Positions 1 through 5,494 are shown, numbered from the stretch's first letter. The stretch: 6,129 nucleotides of DNA from Brevibacterium picturae (GCF_030453725.1 NZ_JAKDJU010000174.1:1-6129), one strand, 5' to 3'. A program made the numbers and translations. Notes: generated by a model from the sequence alone, not told the origin.

Positions 1-263
1 CGTCCCTTGCCCCAATAGAATTCCTTGGCGATCTCGCAGCGGAACGGATCGACGAGGTAGAAGCCGGCGCCCCCGGCACGTCCGCGCACCTCGGTGAGGC
101 CGATCGGTGCGGGCAGCCTGCCGAGCTTGATGCCACTGACGTGCGGGGCAACAGTTCGCAGCATCGGGTGGAGGTACGGCTGAGCAAGTGCAGTCTTGAC
201 CGGCAGTTTGAGTCCGAACCACTTCTGCTTCCGGCCCTTGAGCGACCGCAGGTAGTCATTCAC
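1..263 (-). CDS. FkbM-family methyltransferase-like protein, N-terminal part (runs off the left edge)
   Basis: This reading frame is open from a GTG at 263-261 to the window edge, giving 87 codons, and the rest of the protein lies outside. The start is well supported. A GAGGGAG Shine-Dalgarno lies at 276-270 with a 6-nt spacer, an in-frame stop lies a short way upstream, and no other start codon falls between them. The N terminus is basic (SLKGRKQKWFGLKLPVK). The visible part ends with GFYLVDPFRCEIAKEFYWGK. As I recall, this resembles the segment just before the SAM-binding domain in actinobacterial FkbM-type methyltransferases, where a 'DP.RC.IAKE.YWG' stretch leads into the methyltransferase fold. 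The SAM-binding motifs are not in the window, so the family call is from this short match only. No signal peptide is visible. The gene is divergent from the enolase-superfamily gene, with 317 bp between the two starts. The coding call is firm; the function is tentative. Confidence 0.55.
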   Translation of the reverse strand, partial: MNDYLRSLKGRKQKWFGLKLPVKTALAQPYLHPMLRTVAPHVSGIKLGRLPAPIGLTEVRGRAGGAGFYLVDPFRCEIAKEFYWGKG

Positions 264-580
264 GTAACTCTCCCTCGATTGAGCGGGCCCTTTGGCTCAC
301 AGTACCAAGGCGGTGCCGCTCTCTCCAGGCCAGATCGGCGCCTGAGACGGGCGGCGTGAGCCACAGATGGATACAAGGAGTCCTGCCGGCGGGTTCTGAG
401 GGAGACGAATGTCGGTTTCGCCGCTGGAATCCAACATTCTGTTCCCTCGAAACCGGCTGGGCCCGGACCCAGTTCGCTGCTCTCGTCCCAGACTTCATCC
501 CACGCCGAGGTGGTTCTGCGAGTGGTTATAGGCTGGGTCACAGGATCATCGGCCCCGAACACAAAGAAGGTGCATGGCGC
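264..580. other. Divergent intergenic region (317 bp)
   Basis: This non-coding stretch lies between the start of the minus-strand FkbM-like gene and the plus-strand racemase/OSBS gene, so it should hold both promoters. The most obvious feature is the long imperfect palindrome at 386-460, described separately. Closer to the plus-strand gene, TATAGG at 527-532 could serve as a -10 box, but no good -35 lies at the right distance. A small GC hairpin (CTGGG, 6-nt loop, CCCAG) sits near 456-471. The ribosome site for the downstream gene is AGAAGG at 565-570, 10 nt before its ATG. Open frames crossing this region on both strands lack family resemblance and carry the palindrome, so I treat them as chance. 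Confidence 0.6.
386..460. repeat. 75-bp imperfect palindrome between divergent genes
   Basis: The two 28-nt arms, 392-419 and 427-454, are separated by 7 nt (420-426). Twenty-one of 28 positions pair as Watson-Crick, and two of the remaining seven can form G-U. The best blocks are GAATGT (407-412) against ACATTC (434-439) and GAGGGA (398-403) against TCCCTC (443-448). A further five positions pair outside (386-390 with 456-460, one of them G-U). The element sits about midway between two divergent start codons, so an ordinary terminator role does not fit well. It could be a REP-like intergenic repeat, a decayed mobile element end pair, or a regulatory or RNA structure. No flanking target-site duplication is visible. 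Confidence 0.7.
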
Positions 581-1705
581 ATGAAGCTCAAGTCAATCAC
601 TCTCCACCAGGTATCCATTCCCCTGGTCACCCCCTTCGAGACCTCGTTCATGCGGGAGACGGAGAAGGACTGCTACCTCGTCGAGGCCACCTTCGACACC
701 CCTAAGGGTGAGATCACGGGGTGGGGAGAGTCGGTGGCGATGATCTCCCCGCTCTATTCCTCTGAGTACGTGGCGTCGGGCATCGATGTCACGAAGCGCT
801 GGTTGGCCCCGATCCTCTTCGACGTCGACGACCTCACCGCGGAGACCGTGTCGTGGCATCTGCGTCACGTCATCGGTCACCCCATGGCGAAGTCCGCGCT
901 GGAGATGGCGGTCATCGAGGCTCAGCTCAAGCTCAACGACCAGTCCTTCAAGACCTACCTGGGCGGCGTCGTCGACTCCGTCCCCTCAGGAGTCTCTGTG
1001 GGCATCCAGGACTCCGTCGAAGAGACGGTCAGGGTCATCGGCGGTTACCTGGAAGAGGGGTATGCCCGCATCAAGCTCAAGATCAAACCGGGCAAGGACA
1101 TCGCACCGATCGCCGCAGTGCGCAAGGCCTTCGGCGATGACTTCGGGTTCCAGGTCGACGCCAATGCCGCATACACGCTCGTCGACGCCTCCCACCTGCG
1201 CAGACTCGACGAGTATGGACTCCTCCTCATCGAACAGCCGCTGGGCGAGGCCGACATCCGCCAACACGGGGAGTTGGCGAAGCTGATGGAGACACCGATG
1301 TGCCTGGACGAGTCCATCGACTCTGCCGAGGCCGCGGCGGATGCGATCTCCATGGGGGCAGCAGCCGTCATCAACATCAAACCGGGACGGGTCGGCGGCT
1401 TCATCGAGGCGAAGAAGATCCACGATCTCTGCGCCGCTCATGGCGTGGCCGTCTGGCACGGCGGAATGGTCGAAACCGGCCTGGGTCGCGCCGCCAATGC
1501 AGCCCTCGCATCGCTACCCGGCTTCACCCTGCCCGGCGACATCTCGGGATCGAATCGCTTCTTCAAAGAGGACATCACCGAGGAGATCGTCATGTACGAC
1601 GGCAAGGTCGACGTGCCCACGGGCGTCGGCTTCGGAGTCTCGATCGACCCGACGAGGCTCGAGAAGTTCCGCACCGACTCGGTCGAGATCCTGCAGCAGA
1701 GCTGA
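581..1705 (+). CDS. menC: N-succinylamino acid racemase / o-succinylbenzoate synthase family enzyme (enolase superfamily)
   Basis: The protein has 374 residues, the normal length for the NSAR/OSBS subfamily. These cytosolic enzymes abstract an alpha proton next to a carboxylate held by Mg2+, either dehydrating SHCHC to o-succinylbenzoate for menaquinone or racemising N-succinylamino acids. The capping domain contains GWGES (47-51) and the PLYSSEY loop (57-63). The barrel carries the catalytic pair K165-L-K167 and K267, and metal ligands D193, E218 and D243. R270 follows K267 in KPGRVGG and corresponds to the arginine (R266 in the Amycolatopsis enzyme) linked to racemase activity. The C-terminal part has the family block ASLPGFTLPGDIS. 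The start at 581 matches the family's MKxxxxxL opening, with AGAAGG 10 nt upstream; the frame is open upstream but not family-like. It stands alone, with no men genes visible, so racemase or dual activity is at least as likely as menaquinone synthesis. The symbol is a family label. Confidence 0.9.
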   Translation: MKLKSITLHQVSIPLVTPFETSFMRETEKDCYLVEATFDTPKGEITGWGESVAMISPLYSSEYVASGIDVTKRWLAPILFDVDDLTAETVSWHLRHVIGHPMAKSALEMAVIEAQLKLNDQSFKTYLGGVVDSVPSGVSVGIQDSVEETVRVIGGYLEEGYARIKLKIKPGKDIAPIAAVRKAFGDDFGFQVDANAAYTLVDASHLRRLDEYGLLLIEQPLGEADIRQHGELAKLMETPMCLDESIDSAEAAADAISMGAAAVINIKPGRVGGFIEAKKIHDLCAAHGVAVWHGGMVETGLGRAANAALASLPGFTLPGDISGSNRFFKEDITEEIVMYDGKVDVPTGVGFGVSIDPTRLEKFRTDSVEILQQS

Positions 1706-1738
1706 GGCACCGGTGCCCTGGTGCCCGTGTTCTGAACT

Positions 1739-1800
1739 CAACAGTCGGTAACTCCTGGTCGCAGGAAGCAACGGATTCGACCAGGAGTTACCGACCGTTG
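1739..1800. terminator. Long hairpin in the convergent intergenic region, probable bidirectional terminator
   Basis: The left arm 1739-1761 pairs with the right arm 1778-1800. The inner 18 bp (GTCGGTAACTCCTGGTCG at 1744-1761 with 1778-1795) are perfect, followed by one A/C mismatch and four more pairs. The loop is 16 nt. Beyond a small internal loop, TGAAC (1733-1737) can also pair with GTTCA (1804-1808). The stem begins 33 nt after the racemase/OSBS stop, and the CDF gene ends at 1935 on the other strand, so it could terminate both. There is no T-run on either side. The arms are long and perfect for a plain terminator, so a repeated extragenic element is the alternative. Confidence 0.6.
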
Positions 1801-1829
1801 TGCGTTCAAGCGACCGTCGTGCATTCAGA
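1792..1829. repeat. Degenerate 19-nt tandem repeat beside the hairpin, followed by a small hairpin
   Basis: CGACCGTTGTGCGTTCAAG (1792-1810) is followed directly by CGACCGTCGTGCATTCAGA (1811-1829); 15 of the 19 positions are identical. A third, poorer copy lies in inverted orientation at the left foot of the hairpin (about 1731-1747). Just downstream, TGCCGA and TCGGCA (1834-1839, 1843-1848) form a 6-bp hairpin with a 3-nt loop. GTCGGCACTCCTCGTC (1842-1857) looks like a decayed copy of the big hairpin's left arm. The rest of the gap to 1934 holds only a 5-bp GCCGG/CCGGC stem at 1869-1884. Confidence 0.55.
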
Positions 1830-1934
1830 AAGCTGCCGACTGTCGGCACTCCTCGTCCCCGACGAAGCGCCGGCGAGGCCCGGCTGACGAAGCTCTGCCG
1901 CTGACGCCACCGTCCTGCTCAGTTATGGGTGTTG

Positions 1935-2843
1935 TCAGGTATGGGTGTGCGCCTCCTGGGCCGCGTCCTTCGCCCTGTCGAACTGGAACGTCGAGTGTTC
2001 GATCGCGACTTTGAAGTGCTCGGCGAGGCACTCCTGGAGTGCGGTGAGTATTCGCGGAGCGTGGCCGTCGTAGAAACATTCGTCGGCGAGGACCACGTGT
2101 GCGGTGAGCACGGGCAGGTTCGAGTCGATCCGCGTCACGTGAAGATCGTGGACTTCTTGGACATGCTCGACTTCTTCGATGTGCATCTTGACCTTGTCCA
2201 GGTCGAGCTCTCTGGGCGCCACTTCGAGCAGAATCGAGCCGGTCTCCTTCAGAATGGAGAACGCCCGGGGCACGATCAGAGCCGCAATGAACAGAGCTGC
2301 AACCGCATCGGCGCGAGTCCAATCGAAGAGCCAGATCGAGACGGCAGCGAGTATGACGGCGACGGACCCCAGCGCATCGGCGATGACTTCGAGGAAGGCA
2401 GCCTTGAGGTTGAGCGAGTCCTCTTTGGACGAGCTGAGGATGATGATCGACACGATGTTGCCGACAAGTCCGACAGCACCGAAGAGCATCAGTTCCGGGC
2501 CCGGCACCTCAGGCGGGACGAAGAAACGACGAATTCCCTCGATGAGACTGTAGAGGCCGAGCCCCAGCAGCAGAGTCGCCTGCGCCCCTGCGGCGAGGAC
2601 TTCGGCCCGGCGGAAGCCCCAGGTCTTCTGCCCCTTCGGCGGCTTCCGGACCAGGGTGGCGGCAAACAGGGCGACGCCGATGCCGATGAGGTCGACCGAA
2701 TTGTGGCCGGTGTCAATGAGCAGCGCCAAGCTGCCCGTCATGATCGAGCCGATCACCTGGAAGACGAAGATCACCAGGACGATGCCGAAGACGATCGCCA
2801 AGCGATGACGCGAACCTGACGTGTGCGAATGGTCGTGTGCCAA
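1935..2843 (-). CDS. Cation diffusion facilitator (CzcD/ZnT-type) divalent metal exporter
   Basis: The protein has 302 residues, the usual CDF length. The family exports Zn2+ or related ions (Cd2+, Co2+) from the cytoplasm in exchange for protons, as a membrane homodimer. Six membrane segments lie at roughly 15-36, 38-62, 81-104, 118-138, 148-172 and 178-192. The TM2 transport site is D44 with H47xxxD51 (DTGHNSVD). The TM5 site reads E152xxxD156 (FLEVIADALGS), where CzcD-type proteins usually have HxxxD. The C-terminal cytoplasmic domain shows VHDLHVTRI (231-239) and TAHVVL (247-252), with H232, H235, H249 and H283 as candidate metal ligands. Histidines cluster at both ends (H3, H5, H7, H13; H299, H301). 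The start is TTG at 2843-2841, set by a perfect AGGAGG 5 nt upstream. An AT-rich palindrome over its promoter suggests metal-responsive control. The transported metal cannot be fixed from sequence. Confidence 0.95.
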   Translation of the reverse strand: MAHDHSHTSGSRHRLAIVFGIVLVIFVFQVIGSIMTGSLALLIDTGHNSVDLIGIGVALFAATLVRKPPKGQKTWGFRRAEVLAAGAQATLLLGLGLYSLIEGIRRFFVPPEVPGPELMLFGAVGLVGNIVSIIILSSSKEDSLNLKAAFLEVIADALGSVAVILAAVSIWLFDWTRADAVAALFIAALIVPRAFSILKETGSILLEVAPRELDLDKVKMHIEEVEHVQEVHDLHVTRIDSNLPVLTAHVVLADECFYDGHAPRILTALQECLAEHFKVAIEHSTFQFDRAKDAAQEAHTHT

Positions 2844-2848
2844 GAGAA

Positions 2849-2854
2849 CCTCCT
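2849..2854 (-). promoter_or_regulatory. Perfect Shine-Dalgarno deciding the TTG start of the CDF gene
   Basis: AGGAGG on the minus strand at 2854-2849 lies 5 nt before the TTG at 2843-2841. No ATG or GTG in frame is better placed, and the TTG opens the expected His-rich N terminus, so the unusual start codon is well supported. Confidence 0.85.
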
Positions 2855-2855
2855 A

Positions 2856-2895
2856 CACGTTCATATTAACATATGCGTATGTCTTTATGAATGTG
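2856..2895 (-). promoter_or_regulatory. AT-rich palindromic operator overlapping the CDF promoter
   Basis: This 40-bp dyad is centred between 2875 and 2876; 15 of 20 base pairs are symmetric. Its outer arms are TTCATA (2860-2865) and TATGAA (2886-2891), the inner arms ACATA (2869-2873) and TATGT (2878-2882), and the flanks CAC and GTG. On the minus strand TTCATA (2891-2886) and TAATAT (2868-2863) are 17 nt apart, which suits a -35/-10 pair with four of six matches each to the sigma-70-type consensus. Transcription would start near 2856, just before the Shine-Dalgarno. Such AT-rich dyads over metal exporter promoters are typical of ArsR/SmtB-type metal sensors. The regulator is not in the window, so its identity is inference. 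Confidence 0.6.
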
Positions 2896-2957
2896 AGGCC
2901 GAGCGGGCCCCAAGTCAGGCCCGACAATGAGACGCGGCTCGGGGACAAGGGACCGGA

Positions 2958-3010
2958 TGCAGAATGCGCACGTGCCCAGCAGAATCTGCTGAACACGTAC
3001 GCATCCTGCA
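2958..3010. repeat. 53-bp near-symmetric palindrome between flotillin and CDF genes
   Basis: The palindrome is centred on A2984 with 26-nt arms (2958-2983 and 2985-3010). Twenty-two of the 26 positions pair: a perfect 7-bp core (CAGCAGA/TCTGCTG), a 2-nt mismatch, then three 5-bp blocks (ACGTG, ATGCG, TGCAG on the left arm), each set apart by a single mismatch. It lies about 50 nt past the flotillin stop and about 60 nt upstream of the CDF operator. It could be the flotillin terminator, though no T-run follows on either strand. It could also be a long regulator-binding dyad or a REP-like element. Confidence 0.7.
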
Positions 3011-3014
3011 CATG

Positions 3015-3035
3015 GCTCGGGGATCGCCCCGGAGC
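3015..3035 (-). terminator. GC-rich hairpin downstream of the flotillin gene
   Basis: GCTC plus GGGG (3015-3022) pairs with CCCC plus GAGC (3027-3030 and 3032-3035) around an ATCG loop, with G3031 bulged. The stem has 8 GC-rich pairs and starts about 28 nt after the flotillin stop. It has no T-tract, as is common in high-GC actinobacteria. Together with the larger palindrome just beyond, it probably ends the flotillin transcript. Confidence 0.4.
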
Positions 3036-3062
3036 TTCAGTGCAGGCAGATCACACAGGAGA

Positions 3063-4874
3063 CTATTTCTTCTCGGGGCCTCCCGAGCCGCCCGTCGGCC
3101 CATCGTCCTTCGGCCCGTTCGAACCAGAACCGCCCGTCGGCCCATCGCCCTTCGGCCCGTTCGAGCCTGAGCCGTTCGAACCCGAACCGCCCGAATCGCC
3201 GTCACGACCGTCGCGTCGGCGCAGCGCCTCGGCGATGTAGGACTGCACGTCGATTCCGGTGGCCTTCTTCACGTCATCACCGATGTGGGTGAGGTCGAGT
3301 TCCCCGTTCTCGTCAAGGTAGTCCTTCGGGTCGAAGTTCCCTATCGAGCCATGCCCCTTGGAACCGCGCCCCTCTGAGACTTGACCTTCGACGACCTGAC
3401 CACCGTGATCTGCGTCATCGTCACCACTGTTTGCACCGGCGAAGCCACCCGAGTCGTCGAATGTGGTCGAGCCATCTCGGTCCCTTCCGCCGAAGCCCTT
3501 CTCGTCGCCGAAGCCCTTCGATCCCCCCTGGGTCTGAGCCTTGCCGACCAGATCCCCGAGGTCGATGCCGGTGGTCCCGCGCACGACCTCGAGAACCTGA
3601 GCCAGGTTGTTCGACACCGAATTCGCCAGCTTGGACTCTCCGTCGGTCGACACGATCGAGAGATCCTTGATGTTCGCATAAGGGGCGACGAGTTCGCCGG
3701 CGATGTTCGGCAGGGCCTCGAGGACCTTCGACAGCACAGCGGCATCGTTGAACTTCTTGTAGGCCTCGGCCTGAGCCTGGAGAGCCCCGGCTTCTGCCTC
3801 GCCACGAGCCTTGATCGAGTCGGCCTGGGCCTCGCCCTCAAGGCGAATGGCTTCAGCGTCCTTGGACCGACGGTGCAGCTCAGCCGCAGCTTCGGCCCGA
3901 CCCTGGGCTTCGACATCGTAGGCGCGCGCATCAGCGTCTGCCTGCTGGCGGTAGCGCTCCGCGTCGGCGGGGCGCCTGACCTCGGCATCGAGCTGTTCGG
4001 CACGCAGTTCCGCGGCTTCCTTCGCAACGACGCGGTCGCGTTCGAGCAGCTTCTGCTTCTCGGCCGCGTTCGCCAACGGGCCCGCATTGTCAGCGGTCGC
4101 CTGACGCTGGTCCGCCTCTTCCTTCAACGCCGCACGGCGCAGGGCGAGCTGCTGCTGCTGCTCGGCGATGGCCTGATCGGTCAGAGCCTGCTGCTTCTGG
4201 GTCGACTCGTTCTGCTGCGCTTCCTCAACGGACGATGCACGACTGGCATTCGCCTCGGCGATGGCGGCGTTCTTCGCGACCTCCGCCGCCTGGGGGCGAC
4301 CCCAATCCTTCAGGTAGCTGCCCTCGTCTTCGACGGCGGAGATCTGGAACGTGTCGATGACCAGGCCCTGGTTGTTCATCGAGTGCGCGGATTCCTCTTG
4401 CACCTGGGCCGCGAAGGAAGCACGATCCTGGATGATCTGCTCGACTGTCAGCGTACCGACGACGGCGCGCAGCGTTCCGGAGAGGATCTCTGTGCTGTAG
4501 GGCTCGATCTGGTCCTGCTGGTCGAGGAAGCGCTGCGCGGCCTTGCGCACGTCCCCCTCGGTGCCGCCGACCTTGACCTGGGCGACACCGTGCAGGCGCA
4601 ATGCGATGCCGTTCATCGAGATTCCGTCGATGGCCACAGCGATCTGGCGTGACGACAGGGACAGGATGAATGCCTTCTGGACGATCGGATAGACGACCGA
4701 GCGACCGCCGATGATGATGCGGCCGGTGCCACCCGAACTGCTCACATTCCGACCGGTGATGATGAGCGCCTCCGAGGGGGAGGCGATCTTGATCGAGCGC
4801 ATGATCACGAAGAATGCGATCAGGGCGATAATGACTATGACGCCGATGACTACGGCGCCGAGAATCAGGTCCAT
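3063..4874 (-). CDS. Flotillin-like SPFH-domain membrane scaffold protein with a long C-terminal tail
   Basis: The protein has 603 residues from the chosen ATG, about 100 longer than FloT/YuaG-type flotillins (near 500). Flotillins sit on the inner face of the membrane, oligomerise and organise membrane microdomains. A hydrophobic anchor covers 2-25, the SPFH/band-7 domain about 30-190 and the Ala/Glu/Gln-rich coiled coil about 195-375, with the EA-repeats (EAQADSIKARGEAEAGAL) at its end. The conserved flotillin C-terminal segment is about 376-445 (VLEALPNIAGELVAPY, TTGIDLGDLV). A Gly/Asp/Ser-rich linker (about 450-510) follows, then a short ordered-looking segment with a second TGID motif (about 515-555), and a tail of SGSNGPKxDGPTGG repeats ending GGPEKK. 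ATG 4874 is preferred over ATG 4889 because GGAAGG lies 7 nt before it, while 4889 has no good ribosome site. No NfeD-type partner is visible nearby; the upstream same-strand gene is a DUF3817 protein, 161 nt away. Confidence 0.93.
   Translation of the reverse strand: MDLILGAVVIGVIVIIALIAFFVIMRSIKIASPSEALIITGRNVSSSGGTGRIIIGGRSVVYPIVQKAFILSLSSRQIAVAIDGISMNGIALRLHGVAQVKVGGTEGDVRKAAQRFLDQQDQIEPYSTEILSGTLRAVVGTLTVEQIIQDRASFAAQVQEESAHSMNNQGLVIDTFQISAVEDEGSYLKDWGRPQAAEVAKNAAIAEANASRASSVEEAQQNESTQKQQALTDQAIAEQQQQLALRRAALKEEADQRQATADNAGPLANAAEKQKLLERDRVVAKEAAELRAEQLDAEVRRPADAERYRQQADADARAYDVEAQGRAEAAAELHRRSKDAEAIRLEGEAQADSIKARGEAEAGALQAQAEAYKKFNDAAVLSKVLEALPNIAGELVAPYANIKDLSIVSTDGESKLANSVSNNLAQVLEVVRGTTGIDLGDLVGKAQTQGGSKGFGDEKGFGGRDRDGSTTFDDSGGFAGANSGDDDADHGGQVVEGQVSEGRGSKGHGSIGNFDPKDYLDENGELDLTHIGDDVKKATGIDVQSYIAEALRRRDGRDGDSGGSGSNGSGSNGPKGDGPTGGSGSNGPKDDGPTGGSGGPEKK
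3088..3171. repeat. 42-bp tandem repeat, two copies, inside the flotillin tail
   Basis: Copy A (3088-3129) and copy B (3130-3171) match at all but a few positions, most of them at third codon positions. A partial copy (CCGTTCGAACCCGAA) follows at 3172-3186. Each unit encodes SGSNGPK[G/D]DGPTGG on the minus strand, so the unit is 14 codons and expansion or loss keeps the frame. The copies differ at one residue (G versus D). This looks like slippage or recombination within coding sequence, not a CRISPR or satellite. Confidence 0.85.
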
Positions 4875-4881
4875 CAGTGGG

Positions 4882-4887
4882 CCTTCC
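4882..4887 (-). promoter_or_regulatory. Shine-Dalgarno selecting the internal flotillin ATG
   Basis: GGAAGG at 4887-4882 lies 7 nt upstream of the ATG at 4874-4872. It overlaps the last base of the upstream in-frame ATG (4889-4887), which itself has no purine-rich site at a useful distance. This argues that translation starts at 4874, placing the hydrophobic anchor directly at the N terminus. Confidence 0.6.
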
Positions 4888-4942
4888 ATTACTCGAAGAT
4901 GTTCGTGGAGGGCCGATGGTGAGTATCGGTCCCGTTGTCATC

Positions 4943-4948
4943 ATCCTA
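4943..4948 (-). promoter_or_regulatory. Possible -10 box for the flotillin gene
   Basis: TAGGAT at 4948-4943 on the minus strand fits a TANNNT -10 element and lies about 70 nt before the flotillin ATG. No convincing -35 is seen 16-18 nt upstream. The 161-nt gap back to the DUF3817 gene leaves room for an own promoter, but I cannot exclude read-through. Confidence 0.25.
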
Positions 4949-5035
4949 AGCGAGACCCCAAGTCTTGCACAGAGTCGTCCATCCCCGAGGCGGTGCAGCC
5001 CTCAGGTCAGATCTTCGCCGAGGTGGCCCTGCCGT

Positions 5036-5494
5036 TCACTTGCCCCAGTCGCCGGGAGGGCCGGCGAGCAGCAGTCCGCTGAAGATCGCGATGACCACGA
5101 CGATTCCCACGCCGATGGCCAGCCATGGTGAGCGGATCGCCCAGGAGGTGAGCTTTTCGAACCAGTTCCGCGGGGTCCGCCCGTTCGCGCCCAGGCCCCA
5201 GTCGCCCTCAAGCGCCCCGGCCTTGGCCACGGAGACCTCGAAGGGGATCGTGGCGTAGGGAATGATTGCCGAGCCCAGTCCCGTGGCGATGCGCTTCTTG
5301 CTCCACATCTGCGAGGTTCCGACGCCGATGACGGCGATGACGAAGCAGATGAAGACGAAGCCATGGATCCCGCCGCCGATGCGCACACCGATCTCGGTGA
5401 TATGGGTGTATTTGAGGATCATGCCGATGATGAGCAGCGACCAGGTGATGGTCTCCGCGATGGCGAAGATCTTGAAGAAGAGTTTGGGAGTCAC
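5036..5494 (-). CDS. DUF3817 family integral membrane protein with an extra C-terminal helix
   Basis: The protein has 152 residues and begins with the family's typical opening (FFKIFAIAETITWSLLIIGM, residues 6-25). The conserved core includes the GGGIHGFVFICFV helix (40-52; H44-G45 are the recognisable motif) and a third hydrophobic stretch with AIIPYATIPFEV (76-87). These match DUF3817, a three-helix actinobacterial membrane family with no established function. After it comes a polar loop (about 90-120, with WGLGANGRTPRNWF) and a fourth hydrophobic helix (123-144), making it longer than the roughly 100-residue core. The start is GTG at 5494-5492; no in-frame start lies close upstream, and it directly precedes the conserved opening. 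No Shine-Dalgarno is visible, and a -10-like CACAAT sits 8 nt upstream, so the mRNA may be leaderless. It lies on the same strand as flotillin downstream and is separated from the LPXTG gene by a terminator. Confidence 0.88.
   Translation of the reverse strand: MTPKLFFKIFAIAETITWSLLIIGMILKYTHITEIGVRIGGGIHGFVFICFVIAVIGVGTSQMWSKKRIATGLGSAIIPYATIPFEVSVAKAGALEGDWGLGANGRTPRNWFEKLTSWAIRSPWLAIGVGIVVVIAIFSGLLLAGPPGDWGK

Noticed and set aside
260..562. 100-codon minus-strand open frame whose stop overlaps the GTG start of the FkbM-like gene
   Set aside because: The GTGA overlap looks like coupling, but the protein has no recognisable family and no good ribosome site, and it spans the 75-bp palindrome. 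Chance opening in GC-rich DNA is more likely.
356..580. 75-codon N-terminal extension of the racemase/OSBS frame
   Set aside because: The extension matches nothing in the family, covers the palindrome and lacks a start with a ribosome site. ATG 581 gives the family-typical N terminus and length.
986..1459. 157-codon minus-strand frame opposite the racemase/OSBS gene
   Set aside because: It lies wholly antisense to conserved catalytic motifs of the plus-strand enzyme and has no family resemblance.
1300..1887. Plus- and minus-strand frames running from the racemase/OSBS 3' end across the hairpin region
   Set aside because: Both strands encode TVGNSWS from the inverted repeat, showing that the frames just read through the palindrome. 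The remainder is out of frame with real genes.
1929..2819. 296-codon plus-strand open frame opposite the CDF gene
   Set aside because: It is an antisense shadow of a clear CDF gene. Its composition is Asp/Glu/Arg-rich and featureless.
386..3010. The three large palindromes as copies of one repeat family
   Set aside because: Their arms do not align beyond a few bases (for example CAGAATG in two of them), so I treat them as separate elements.
3088..3186. Short regular repeats considered as a CRISPR array
   Set aside because: The units are directly adjacent without spacers, lie in frame inside a gene and encode a Gly/Ser/Pro tail.
3381..4652. 423-codon plus-strand open frame opposite the flotillin gene
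   Set aside because: It is antisense to a well-supported flotillin. The long frame arises from GC-biased third positions, and no domain is recognisable.
4875..4889. Upstream ATG at 4889 as the flotillin start
   Set aside because: It adds only five residues and has no ribosome site. The ATG at 4874 has GGAAGG 7 nt upstream.
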